DNA of 64,000 nucleotides from REEB509 sp044370335 (GTDB lineage: Bacteria; Pseudomonadota; Alphaproteobacteria; Caulobacterales; Aquidulcibacteraceae): NCBI GenBank assembly GCA_044370335.1, contig JBILVS010000001.1, forward strand, positions 1 through 64,000. Reading direction: 5' to 3'. The notes under the pieces were generated by a model, which saw nothing but the letters and a program-made list of their open reading frames with translations, made no database searches and was not told where the DNA came from. The position numbers and the translations under genes were made by a program. Numbering within the stretch: the stretch's first letter is position 1; each line of letters opens with the position of its first letter. Shown here piece by piece: positions 17,184 through 25,858 of this stretch.

Positions 17184-17387
17184 GATCAGGCTGACATGGT
17201 TCAGAGCCGATCGCAGTGCAAGCGTTTGTGTGAGCGGTTTTGGCCGAACCCGCGCCCTCTCTTTGCCGGGATTGCATGCGCGATATGCAGGGGAGGCTTG
17301 GCGAGCGGCGCGCGACTCAGGTCCCCTCGCGCCGTGGCGCCGCATTTGCGGGGCCGCCCCGCAGACAGACGAAGAAGGACTTCACCC

Positions 17388-18536
17388 ATGGCATGGCGGC
17401 GCAGCGCGGGGCTCGTCTTGGGCGTTTGTGTTCTGGCGGCTGGGCTGACCCCGGTGGCCGGCCAGGCGCAAGACAATCCGACCGAGGCCGTGCGGGTTCA
17501 ATACGACACGTTCACGGCCGCCTATGAGGCGGGTGACCTGGCCGGCGCTGAACTCGCGGCCCGGTCTGCGCTCGACGCGCATTCGGCGGCGGACCTCGAT
17601 GACGCGAGCTTGGCGGTGCTGCTGGTCAATCTCGCGATTGTGCTTGTGGAAACGCGCCAGGGGGTGGCCGCGCAAGGGGCGCTCGACCAACTGGCGGGCC
17701 TCCCCGCGGAAACCTATGCGAACGCGGCGGCCCTTGCCGCCGTCCTGCGGGCTGGCGCGGACTATTGGTCTGACCCTTCCACAGCTTCGGCCGTGATCGC
17801 AGTCCTTGAGGCGGCCCCTGTTGGCCAGCCCATGCTGTCGCGGCAAGCGCTCGCGCTGGCGCAGACCGTGGCCGAACAAGCCCAAGCCGCCCGGGATTTC
17901 CTGCTCGCCGGCAGGGCTTGGGCGCAGACCGCGCGGTTCAGCGAAGCCGGCGGCGCGCAAGGCCCGCTGATCCAGGGTCGGGCGCTGACGGGCCAAGGGG
18001 TCGCGCTGTTATTCTCTGATCAAGACGCGGCGGCCCTGACCGCCTTCACCCAAGCGATGGAGACCCTCGCGCCCTTTGCCGCCGAAGGCCGTGGCGGCCC
18101 CGTCACCAGCGGCGAGGCCGCCTATGCGGAGGCCATGGCTTGGCGTGGCGCGGCGCGAGCCAAGATGTCGAGTGCGGGCGTGAGCTTGTCGGGCTTTCCC
18201 GAGCCCCGGGTGGAGCCGGCGCCTTTGCCGGATGCGCCGGCTTTGTGCCCGGTGCGGATCTCCGCCGATCCGCCCCCGGAGACACCGCAGTTGCGGGGTG
18301 GCCGGGTTTCCGTCGGCGCGGTCGTCATTGCGGTCTCCCTCGATGCATCAGGCCGGACGACTGCGGCGGAGGTGGCGGCCTTCGCGCCGGACCCGGCGCT
18401 GGCCGAAAGCGTGCGCCGGGTTCTGCCGCGGTGGCGGCTCGAGGCCTCGGCGTCGGCTTCCCCGGGCTGTCGAATGGAGCGCACCCGGGAGCTGCGTCTG
18501 ATCGTGCTGCGCGGCGACAACAGTCGGCGCAACTGA
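17388..18536 (+). CDS. Exported protein with TonB-like C-terminal domain
   Basis: A 382-residue protein with a clear signal peptide (about 1-25, ending near VAGQAQ). A helical, Ala-rich middle (about 30-270) could be TPR-like. The C-terminal segment (about 295-382: RGGRVSVGAVVIAVSLDASGR, PRWRLEASA, CRMERTRELRLIV) has the TonB/TolA C-terminal alpha-beta pattern. AGAAGGA at 17373-17379 sets the start. Without an N-terminal membrane anchor it is not a classical TonB; it may be a periplasmic protein using this domain for binding. Function unknown. Confidence 0.7.
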   Translation: MAWRRSAGLVLGVCVLAAGLTPVAGQAQDNPTEAVRVQYDTFTAAYEAGDLAGAELAARSALDAHSAADLDDASLAVLLVNLAIVLVETRQGVAAQGALDQLAGLPAETYANAAALAAVLRAGADYWSDPSTASAVIAVLEAAPVGQPMLSRQALALAQTVAEQAQAARDFLLAGRAWAQTARFSEAGGAQGPLIQGRALTGQGVALLFSDQDAAALTAFTQAMETLAPFAAEGRGGPVTSGEAAYAEAMAWRGAARAKMSSAGVSLSGFPEPRVEPAPLPDAPALCPVRISADPPPETPQLRGGRVSVGAVVIAVSLDASGRTTAAEVAAFAPDPALAESVRRVLPRWRLEASASASPGCRMERTRELRLIVLRGDNSRRN

Positions 18537-18593
18537 GTTCCGCCTCGACGCGGCGCGGAAACTCCCCATATACCGGCGCCGCGAGGTCTGTTC

Positions 18594-19451
18594 ATGAGTG
18601 TCCCTGAGGGCAAAGTGCCCATCCTGTTCTGCGCCCGCTCGGCATTCACGGCCTGGCGGCAAAGCCTGCGCGGCCTGTTGCCGTGGGCGAGTCTGATGGG
18701 CGCGGTCGCGGCCGGGCTCGGGCTCGTGATAGGGGGCGGCCCCTTGAGCCAGGATCCCACCGGCGTCATCGGTCTTTCGATGGCGCTGTTGGTCCCCACT
18801 GCGCTGTTCTACGCGGTGGCGATCCGGGGCGCTGAGGGGAAAGGCTACGCGTTGAATGGCGCGGCGCTGCGGGATGGCCTTGCAGTGCTGAGCGGAGTTG
18901 GGGTGGTCGGCTTCTTCCTCGCTTTGACCCTTATTGCGGTGAACGTCGCGGCGAACGCGATCCTGTTTGCGCCTTTTTCGGAAGAGCTCGCGGCAGCAGG
19001 GGAAAACCAGGCAGCGGTGGAGGCTGTGGCGCAAAGGATCCTGCAGGAAAACCCGCAAGGCGTGATCCTGACGTTTCTTCTGTTCGCCGGGGCCGTGCTG
19101 GTGCTGACCTCGCGGCTGTATCTCGCCGCGCCCGCCAGCGTCGAGGCAAGCCGCGGCCGCTCGTTTGAGACATGGTCTTGGACCAAAGGCAATCTCTTTC
19201 GGATCGTGGCGGCGAGGCTCGTGCTGCTGGCCCCGGCTTATGCCGCGGCGGTTGTGATCGGCAGCGTGATCGCAGCGCCCGTCATGGCGTTGGCGGGCGG
19301 AGGTCAGGCCAATGCTGCAGCCTTCGCCATCGGCCTCGGGGTGTTTACGTTTTTCATGGCGCTGATCTACCAGGCCTTGGAAGCGCACCTGTCGGTGACG
19401 CTTTACCGCGGCTTGCGGCCCTCAGAGCCCGGCCGCCCGCCCCAGCCTTAA
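18594..19451 (+). CDS. Polytopic inner-membrane protein of unknown function
   Basis: A 285-residue protein with about six membrane segments, for example LPWASLMGAVAAGLGLVIG, GLSMALLVPTALFYAVAI, VGVVGFFLALTLIAVNVAA, VILTFLLFAGAVLVL and IVAARLVLLAPAYAAAVVI. A cytoplasmic N-terminus (FCARSAFTAWRQSLRGLL) precedes the first span. I do not recognise a catalytic motif. It sits between the TonB-domain gene and a decayed membrane-protein gene of similar size, and the two may once have been partners. Function is not assigned. Confidence 0.7.
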   Translation: MSVPEGKVPILFCARSAFTAWRQSLRGLLPWASLMGAVAAGLGLVIGGGPLSQDPTGVIGLSMALLVPTALFYAVAIRGAEGKGYALNGAALRDGLAVLSGVGVVGFFLALTLIAVNVAANAILFAPFSEELAAAGENQAAVEAVAQRILQENPQGVILTFLLFAGAVLVLTSRLYLAAPASVEASRGRSFETWSWTKGNLFRIVAARLVLLAPAYAAAVVIGSVIAAPVMALAGGGQANAAAFAIGLGVFTFFMALIYQALEAHLSVTLYRGLRPSEPGRPPQP

Positions 19452-19547
19452 AGGTCGTCGAAAGCCGGCCCCCCGACGCGTTGCCCGCCCCCGCTTTCCT
19501 CGACCTTGCTAATGCCCCATTCTGTGATCGTGGGTAGGGAGGGGACG

Positions 19548-20483
19548 ATGACTGGACTTTCGGTAGGCGAGGCCGCGGGCTTTGCGTTTGAAAAGCGCGA
19601 ACGACGCGGTGTGCTGACGGCCTCGGCGGCGACTTAGGTGGCATTTGTCGTGCTGTGGGTCGTGGCCATGGCTTTCTTTGCCTGGCCGCTGTATGGCGCT
19701 GACTTTGACTGGGTCATCGCTATGCTCGCTGGCGACCCTGACCCGGCAGCCTTGACCATTCCGCCCGAGATCTTTCCGCTTTTGGCGATCACCACGGCCG
19801 GATCGCTCCTGGGCCATTGGGTCCTTGCTGCTTTCGAAGCCGCTTGTCTCCGTTGGCTTGTGCGCGGTCAGACCAGCGGGCTGTTCGGGTTCAGCTTCGG
19901 CAAAGACACCTGGAACGTGGTCCTTTGTTTACCTGACCTGGATCCCTATCTTCATCGTCGCCTATCTCGCGTTGATGTTGTGCGTCGCCCTTGTCGGATT
20001 GCTGGTGGCGGGCGTTGCCTATGCGACGCCTGACATCGGCGGCCCGCTTCCACCGCTGATCGCGGTCGTTGGCTTTGTCCTGGGCTTTGGGCTCATTGGC
20101 TGGATACTGGTGCGGTTTGCGCCCGCCGCAGCAGTGACCATCGCGTCCGGCGAATATGCTTTTTTGCCGCCTGGACCGCGACTAAGGGCAAGGCTTGGAC
20201 GTTGTTCGGCGCCTATTTTCTCTGGCTGGTGGGTTTCTTCGTGATCGATGTCGCCCTGGCGTCTATCGGCATGGCTCTTGTTTCCGGCGCGATGCTGACA
20301 TCGTTTGGCTCGGGCGGCCCAAGCCTCGAGACCTTGGTCGAAATGGTCGTCTCGCCCGGGGTCTTGGCCATGTTCGTCGGCGTCTACGGCGCAATGCTGC
20401 TGGCCACCATGGTGATGTTGATCGCGGTTTTCGGCATGAATGCTAAAGCGGCCGTGGCGGCGAGAGCAGACAGGAGAATCTAA
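19548..20483 (+). pseudogene. Decayed membrane-protein gene (in-frame stop plus two frameshifts)
   Basis: A strong ribosome-binding site (GGGAGGGG) precedes ATG 19548, and the frame runs 29 codons to an in-frame TAG at 19635-19637. Coding then resumes in the same frame (VAFVVLWVVAMAFFAWPLYG). It shifts by one base near 19915-19925 (FSFGKDTWNVV into FVYLTWIPIFIVAYLALML). It shifts back near 20160-20166, in a six-T run (SGEYAF into AAWTATKGKAW). The restored product would be about 310 residues with several membrane spans, of no named family. Three separate lesions argue for a true pseudogene, though the T-run and CC changes could be sequencing errors. Confidence 0.8.
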
Positions 20484-20495
20484 GCAAGGCGCCGG

Positions 20496-23435
20496 TCAGG
20501 TTCCCGTTTTCTTGGCGCGCTTCGGCTTGGCGGGGGGCGCTGAGGCCGGGGGAGCGTGTCGGGTGGCATGCTTGTTCAGAGTTTCCGCCAGGTAGCGTCC
20601 GGTCCAACTGCCAGAGACTTCCGCGACCTGTTCGGGCGTGCCTTCCGCCACGAGCCGGCCGCCGCCGTCCCCGCCCTCGGGGCCCAAATCCACGATCCAG
20701 TCCGCGGTTTTGATCACATCGAGATTGTGCTCGATGACGACGACTGTGTTGCCGTTCTTCACCAACTCGTGGAGCACTTCGAGCAGCTTGCGGGTGTCCT
20801 CGAAATGAAGGCCCGTGGTCGGCTCATCGAGGATATAGAGCGTGCGGCCGGTGGCGCGGCGGGAGAGCTCCTTGGAGAGTTTCACGCGCTGAGCCTCGCC
20901 CCCTGAAAGGGTCGTCGCCTGCTGGCCCACCTTAATGTAGCCCAAGCCCACCCTGGACAGCGTCTCCATTTTGTCGCGGATCGACCCCACCGCCTGAAAG
21001 AGATCTCCCGCTTCAGCGACGGTCATGTCGAGCACGTCGGCGATCGATTTGCCGCGATAGGCGATTTCTAAAGTTTCCCGATTGTAGCGCTTGCCCTTGC
21101 AGACGTCGCAGGTGACGTAAACGTCCGGCAGGAAGTGCATCTCGATCTTGATGACGCCGTCGCCCTGGCAGGCCTCGCAACGGCCGCCTTTGACGTTGAA
21201 GGAGAAGCGCCCTGGCCCATAGCCGCGGGCCTTGGCTTCCGGCAGCCCGGCAAACCAATCCCGGATCGGGGTGAAGGCGCCGGTGTAGGTGGCGGGGTTC
21301 GAGCGCGGGGTGCGGCCGATGGGGCTCTGGTCGATGTCGATGACCTTGTCGAAGTGTTCCAGCCCCTCGATGGCGTCGTGCGGCGCCGGGGCGTCCATGG
21401 TCCCGTTCAGCTTGCGCGCGGCGGCTTTGTAAAGCGTCTCGATTGTAAAGGTGGACTTGCCGCCCCCCGAAACACCGGTGATGCAGGTGAAGGCGCCCAC
21501 GGGAATGCGGGCGTCTACTGTTTGCAGGTTGTTGCCGCGAGCGCCTTTCACAGCAAGGAACTGGCCCTGGCGCGCCTTGCGGCGACGGGCCGGAACCTCG
21601 ATCTCGCGAGCGCCGGTGAGGTATTTGCCGGTCAGGCTTTGCGGATGCGCCATGACCACCGCCGGCGGGCCTTGGGCGATGATCTCGCCGCCATGCACGC
21701 CCGCGGCGGGGCCCATGTCGATGACATGATCGGCGGTGAGGATTGCTTCCTCGTCGTGCTCCACCACGAGCACGCTGTTGCCCAAATCCCTCAAGCGTTT
21801 GAGCGTATCGAGCAGCCGCGTGTTGTCGCGCTGGTGAAGCCCGATCGACGGCTCATCCAGGACGTATAACACGCCCGTCAGGCCGGAGCCGATTTGCGAA
21901 GCGAGCCGGATGCGCTGACTTTCCCCGCCCGACAGCGTGCCGGACGCGCGGTTCAGTGTGAGGTACTCCAAGCCGACATCGACCAGGAACCGCAACCGAT
22001 CATTGATCTCTTTCAGGATTCGGGCGGCAATCTCTTTGTCTTTCGGCGATAGCGTCGCGATCAGGGCGTCAAACCAGGCGCGGGCCTCGCGGATCGGCAG
22101 GGCGCTCGCGTCGGCGATATCGGAGCCGGCCACGCGGACGGCGAGGGCTTCGGGCTTCAGACGCTTGCCGTTGCAGGCCGGGCAGGGGGCGCTCGACTGG
22201 TATTCCTCGAGCTGTTGGCGCGACCATTCGCTGTCTGTTTCCTTGTAGCGGCGCTCAAGGTTGGGCAGCACGCCCTCGAAAGGTTTGGTCGTCTCAAATC
22301 GGCGGACGCCATCGTCATAGACGAACTGGATTTTCTCCTTTGTGCCGTAGAGCACTACATCCCGCACGGTCTCGGGCAGCTTGTGCCAGGGGGTGTGCGG
22401 ATCAACCCCCATGTGCTTGGCGATGGCCATCAGCGTCTGGGTGTAAAGCGGGGACTGGCCCTTGGCCCAGGGCGCGATAACCCCGCCCATCAGCGAGCGG
22501 GATTTGTCGGGCGTAACGAGGTCCGGATCGAAGCGGCGCTGACTGCCGAGGCCGTCGCAGGTCGGGCAAGCCCCGGCAGGATTGTTGAAAGAGAAAAGCC
22601 GCGGCTCGATTTCTGAGATCGTGAACCCAGAGACCGGGCAGGCGAAGCGGGAGGAGAACAACATCCGGTCGCCGGCGGCTTTCTGCGTGCCGTCCGCCAA
22701 GGTCGCGGCGTCCGCGAACTCCAGGATTGCGATGCCGTCGGCCAGCCGCAGCGCGGCTTCCAGGCTGTCGGCCAAGCGCATCTCCATCCCCTCACGGACA
22801 GCGATCCGGTCCACGACGACGTCGATGTCGTGCTTCAGCTTCTTGTCGAGCTTCGGCGGTTCTTCCAGCTCATAGAACTCGCCGTCGATCTTGGCGCGCT
22901 GATAACCCTTGCGGAGAAAGTCCGTCATTTCCTTGCGGTACTCGCCTTTGCGGTCGCGGACGACGGGGGCGAGGATATAGGCGCGGGTCCCCTCCGGAAG
23001 GGCCGCGACTTGATCGACCATCTGGCTGACCTGCATCGCCTGGATCGGCAAACCCGTAGCCGGCGAATAGGGGATGCCGATGCGCGCCCAGAGCAGGCGC
23101 ATGTAGTCGTAGATCTCGGTCACCGTGCCGACGGTGGAGCGAGGGTTGCGGCTGGTGGTTTTCTGTTCGATGGAAATCGCGGGCGAAAGACCCTCGATCG
23201 AATCCATGTCCGGCTTCTGCATGAGCTCGAGGAACTGCCGCGCATAAGCCGAAAGGCTCTCCACGTAGCGGCGCTGACCCTCCGCATAGATCGTGTCGAA
23301 GGCCAGGGACGATTTCCCAGACCCAGACAGGCCTGTGATCACCACAAGCTGGCCGCGTGGAATGTCCACATTGATATTCTTGAGGTTGTGCTCGCGGGCC
23401 CCGCGCACACGAATATGGGTCAGGCCGTCGGTCAT
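20496..23435 (-). CDS. uvrA: UvrABC excinuclease subunit A
   Basis: UvrA (979 residues) scans DNA for bulky lesions and loads UvrB in nucleotide-excision repair. Two ABC ATPase modules are visible: Walker A motifs GLSGSGKS (35-42) and GVSGGGKST, and signatures LSGGESQRI and LSGGEAQRV. The C-terminal zinc finger is complete (CEACQGDG, CDVCKGKRY). The first zinc module reads CPVSG where E. coli has CPxC, retaining ACPTCDG downstream; I recall this as common in Alphaproteobacteria. An SOS box lies 109 bases upstream in the gap shared with ssb, so LexA control is likely. Confidence 0.98.
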   Translation of the reverse strand: MTDGLTHIRVRGAREHNLKNINVDIPRGQLVVITGLSGSGKSSLAFDTIYAEGQRRYVESLSAYARQFLELMQKPDMDSIEGLSPAISIEQKTTSRNPRSTVGTVTEIYDYMRLLWARIGIPYSPATGLPIQAMQVSQMVDQVAALPEGTRAYILAPVVRDRKGEYRKEMTDFLRKGYQRAKIDGEFYELEEPPKLDKKLKHDIDVVVDRIAVREGMEMRLADSLEAALRLADGIAILEFADAATLADGTQKAAGDRMLFSSRFACPVSGFTISEIEPRLFSFNNPAGACPTCDGLGSQRRFDPDLVTPDKSRSLMGGVIAPWAKGQSPLYTQTLMAIAKHMGVDPHTPWHKLPETVRDVVLYGTKEKIQFVYDDGVRRFETTKPFEGVLPNLERRYKETDSEWSRQQLEEYQSSAPCPACNGKRLKPEALAVRVAGSDIADASALPIREARAWFDALIATLSPKDKEIAARILKEINDRLRFLVDVGLEYLTLNRASGTLSGGESQRIRLASQIGSGLTGVLYVLDEPSIGLHQRDNTRLLDTLKRLRDLGNSVLVVEHDEEAILTADHVIDMGPAAGVHGGEIIAQGPPAVVMAHPQSLTGKYLTGAREIEVPARRRKARQGQFLAVKGARGNNLQTVDARIPVGAFTCITGVSGGGKSTFTIETLYKAAARKLNGTMDAPAPHDAIEGLEHFDKVIDIDQSPIGRTPRSNPATYTGAFTPIRDWFAGLPEAKARGYGPGRFSFNVKGGRCEACQGDGVIKIEMHFLPDVYVTCDVCKGKRYNRETLEIAYRGKSIADVLDMTVAEAGDLFQAVGSIRDKMETLSRVGLGYIKVGQQATTLSGGEAQRVKLSKELSRRATGRTLYILDEPTTGLHFEDTRKLLEVLHELVKNGNTVVVIEHNLDVIKTADWIVDLGPEGGDGGGRLVAEGTPEQVAEVSGSWTGRYLAETLNKHATRHAPPASAPPAKPKRAKKTGT

Positions 23436-23495
23436 GGGCGTTACCTAAGGCGAGAGGGCCTGAGAAGAAAGCCGAGCCGCCGCATTTCCCCTGAT

Positions 23496-23525
23496 TTGCG
23501 ATTGGATTGCGATACGCGCTAGCAT
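23496..23525 (+). promoter_or_regulatory. Possible ssb promoter
   Basis: TTGCGA (23496-23501), an 18-base spacer and TAGCAT (23520-23525) form a moderate promoter match pointing toward ssb. Transcription would begin near 23532, just before the SOS box, so LexA binding could block it. The spacing is slightly long and the match is imperfect. Confidence 0.3.
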
Positions 23526-23543
23526 CGTTTGAGTCGGCGATGA

Positions 23544-23558
23544 GAACAAGAAGTGAAC
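23544..23558. promoter_or_regulatory. LexA binding site (SOS box) shared by uvrA and ssb
   Basis: GAAC (23544-23547), seven bases, GAAC (23555-23558) is an exact match to the alphaproteobacterial LexA operator GAAC-N7-GAAC (GTTC-N7-GTTC on the other strand). It sits in the 191-base divergent gap, 109 bases from the uvrA start and 69 from the ssb start. Divergent uvrA and ssb under one SOS box is a known arrangement, and on the uvrA side TTGTTC overlapping the box could be its -35 element. Confidence 0.9.
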
Positions 23559-23626
23559 ATAATCGCGCCGCAATTCGCCCCCATTAGATGTCAGAATGGC
23601 AAACCCGGAAGGCTTAGGAGAGCGTC

Positions 23627-24109
23627 ATGGCCGGCAGCGTGAACAAGGTGATCCTCATCGGCAATCTCGGGAAAGATCCGGAAGTGCGGCGGCTCAACAA
23701 CGGCGATCCGGTGGTGAACCTGTCGGTGGCGACGAGCGAGTCTTGGCGCGACAAGATGAGCGGCGAGCGCAAGGAAAAGACCGAATGGCACCGCGTTGTG
23801 ATCTTCAACGATCAGTTGGCGAAGGTGGCCGAGCAATATCTGCGCAAGGGCTCAAAGGTGTATATCGAGGGCCAGCTGCAGACCCGGAAATACGAACAGA
23901 ACGGGCAGGAGAAATACTCCACCGAGGTCGTGCTGCAGAAGTACCGTGGCGAGTTGACCATGCTCGACGGCAAGGGCGAAGGCGGCGGCGAGCGGACGAG
24001 CTTAGGCGGCGATGACGGCGGCTATGGCGGCGGTGGCGGCCGAAGGCAGGTGGCGGAAGGCCCGCGGGAGAGCTTCAGCCAGGACATGGACGACGAAATT
24101 CCGTTCTGA
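23627..24109 (+). CDS. ssb: Single-stranded DNA-binding protein
   Basis: SSB (160 residues) coats single-stranded DNA in replication, recombination and repair. The OB-fold (about 1-110) starts MAGSVNKVILIGNLGKDPEVR. A Gly-rich linker follows (GGDDGGYGGGGGRR), then the acidic interaction tip DMDDEIPF that recruits repair partners. TAGGAG at 23615-23620 sets the start. It is divergent from uvrA with a shared SOS box, so induction by DNA damage is likely. Confidence 0.97.
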   Translation: MAGSVNKVILIGNLGKDPEVRRLNNGDPVVNLSVATSESWRDKMSGERKEKTEWHRVVIFNDQLAKVAEQYLRKGSKVYIEGQLQTRKYEQNGQEKYSTEVVLQKYRGELTMLDGKGEGGGERTSLGGDDGGYGGGGGRRQVAEGPRESFSQDMDDEIPF

Positions 24110-24198
24110 ACAAGAGGAGGCGGGCCGCTGCGTGAAAAGGTGTCGCTAACGCAGCGGCGCCGCTTGTGGCGAGGGACAGGGCAAGCCTAAGAAACGCG

Positions 24199-25077
24199 AT
24201 GGGGAAACCGATCGCGCCCTTGGACGCCGCAGCTCTGCTGGCGATTGCGCTCATCTGGGGCGTCAACAACGTGCTCACGATGGCGGCGTTGGCGCACTTT
24301 CCGCCGATGCTGTTTGCGGGCTTACGGTTTCTGCTGACGGCTTTGGTGCTGTTGCCCTTCTTCGGCGCGGCGCGCGGCCAGTGGCGAACGCTGCTGATGA
24401 TCGCAGCGCTCTCCGGCCCGATCCACTTCGCGTTCGTCTATGCTGGATTTGCCGCAGCCGAGGACGTGACGCCGGTGGTCATCGCCGCGCAGCTCTGGAT
24501 CCCTTTCAGCGTGGCCCTTGCCGCGGTGGTGTTGGGGGAACGGGTCGGCCCGGCGCGGACAACGGGCGTGGGCCTCGCCTTTGTCGGGGTCGCGGCGATG
24601 GCATTTGACCCTCACGTGGCGCACCAGTTCTGGGCGCTAACGCTGATTGCAGTGGGGGCGTTTGTCTGGGCGGGGGTGTCAATCCTGATCCGCCGCTTCC
24701 CAGGCGCCAAGCCCTTGAGCATCCAGGTCTGGACCGCGTGGGTGGCGTTCCCGGCGCTGCTCAGCGCTTCAAGCCTCACCGAAACTGGTCAAATTGCGGC
24801 GATCAAGGCCGCGCCCTGGCAGGCCTGGGCGGCGGTGGCGTTTGCAGGGCTCGTCTCCAGCGTTGGGGCGAACGCGCTCTTGTTCCGCCTCGTGCAGAAA
24901 TACGAGGTGGCGCGGACGACGCCGTACTTGTTGTCCACGCCGGTCTTTTCTGCAGTTCTTGGCGTCGCCTTTCTGGGCGATGTGTTGACGGCGCAGGTGG
25001 TTTTCGGCGGGGCGCTGGCGATGGCGGGCGTGGCGCTCTGTGCTCTCGCCGAGCGCCGTCCCCGCGCGGTCGCTTGA
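24199..25077 (+). CDS. EamA/DMT-superfamily transporter
   Basis: A 292-residue drug/metabolite-type permease with ten predicted membrane spans in two EamA halves (about 8-135 and 145-285). ALIWGVNNVLTMAALAHFPP in the first half and the closing LGDVLTAQVVFGGALAMAGV in the second match the family pattern. The substrate cannot be told from sequence. An in-frame GTG at 24166 would add 11 residues; ATG 24199 is preferred because the hydrophobic domain begins soon after it. It stands alone, convergent with sodC. Confidence 0.85.
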   Translation: MGKPIAPLDAAALLAIALIWGVNNVLTMAALAHFPPMLFAGLRFLLTALVLLPFFGAARGQWRTLLMIAALSGPIHFAFVYAGFAAAEDVTPVVIAAQLWIPFSVALAAVVLGERVGPARTTGVGLAFVGVAAMAFDPHVAHQFWALTLIAVGAFVWAGVSILIRRFPGAKPLSIQVWTAWVAFPALLSASSLTETGQIAAIKAAPWQAWAAVAFAGLVSSVGANALLFRLVQKYEVARTTPYLLSTPVFSAVLGVAFLGDVLTAQVVFGGALAMAGVALCALAERRPRAVA

Positions 25078-25093
25078 GGTCAGCTTCCCTCTC

Positions 25094-25717
25094 TCAGCCT
25101 CTGGCCAAAACCCCGCACGCGACCCGTGCGCCCGCCATCCCGACAGGCTGGCTAAGATAATCATCCGGATCAGCGTGGATCACGAGCGCCGCCCCGTCGG
25201 CGTCAAGCAGGGGCAACCGTCCGCCTACCGCCTCCGGCGACAGGGTCACAAACGACGAGAACAGCTCCATCCGGATCGGCCCTGCGGCCGGGGCGTAGAG
25301 GTTCGGCAGGTCCCCGGCTTCTGGTCCGTTCGAGCTCAGAAAGCCGTGTGTGATCTCCTCGCCGCGACCGAGATGGCCCGTGGAGGCCATAAAACCCGCC
25401 CCGTGATCCTCGCAATGGCCCACGGCGTGAAAGTGCAGGCCGTGCCAGCCGGCACTGATGGAACCGGGTTGCAGGTCGATTTGAATCAGAACGCCGCGGG
25501 GGCCTTCGGTCAAGCTCGCCGTGCCGATTTGTTGGCCGGCGGCGTTGATGATCAGGGCCTGGGTGTTCGCCCCCACGGGTCCGTGGGCGGCGACCGTGGC
25601 AGCGGCGGGAGGGGCCGCCATGTGTTCATGCGTCTCCGCGTCGATCACCAGACATCCCGCCAAGGCGGGCGCCGTCAGCAAAGCCGCAAGGCGCAAAAGC
25701 GAAGACCGGAGGAACAT
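25094..25717 (-). CDS. sodC: Cu/Zn superoxide dismutase, lipoprotein type, with altered zinc site
   Basis: A periplasmic Cu/Zn superoxide dismutase (207 residues). The signal peptide ends in an ALAGC lipobox (Cys22), so it is probably membrane-anchored. Copper ligands His95 and His97 (LHFHAVGHC), bridging His115 (STGHLG) and His181 (VIHADPDDY) are present, as is the Cys102-Cys201 disulfide pair. Zinc ligands His124 and Asp136 are present, but the usual third His (PHAGDLPN) is Glu133 (PEAGDLPN). Activity and zinc affinity may be altered. The organism also carries sodB 11 kb away. Confidence 0.92.
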   Translation of the reverse strand: MFLRSSLLRLAALLTAPALAGCLVIDAETHEHMAAPPAAATVAAHGPVGANTQALIINAAGQQIGTASLTEGPRGVLIQIDLQPGSISAGWHGLHFHAVGHCEDHGAGFMASTGHLGRGEEITHGFLSSNGPEAGDLPNLYAPAAGPIRMELFSSFVTLSPEAVGGRLPLLDADGAALVIHADPDDYLSQPVGMAGARVACGVLARG

Positions 25718-25858
25718 AAGGCTGGCTCCTGTGTTTGCGGGCGCGAAGGCGGTCTGGTAGCGTTAAGACCGACTCGAACATAAGGGGTTCGCGCTTCAGG
25801 ACCAGTGGCTTGAGCCGATGGCCGCGTAAGCCCGCCAAGCCTGACTGGATGCGCCGCC

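Noticed and set aside
20496..23435. First UvrA zinc module reads CPVSG in place of CPxC
   Set aside because: I recall the same sequence in other alphaproteobacterial UvrA proteins, so it appears to be a lineage feature and not damage.
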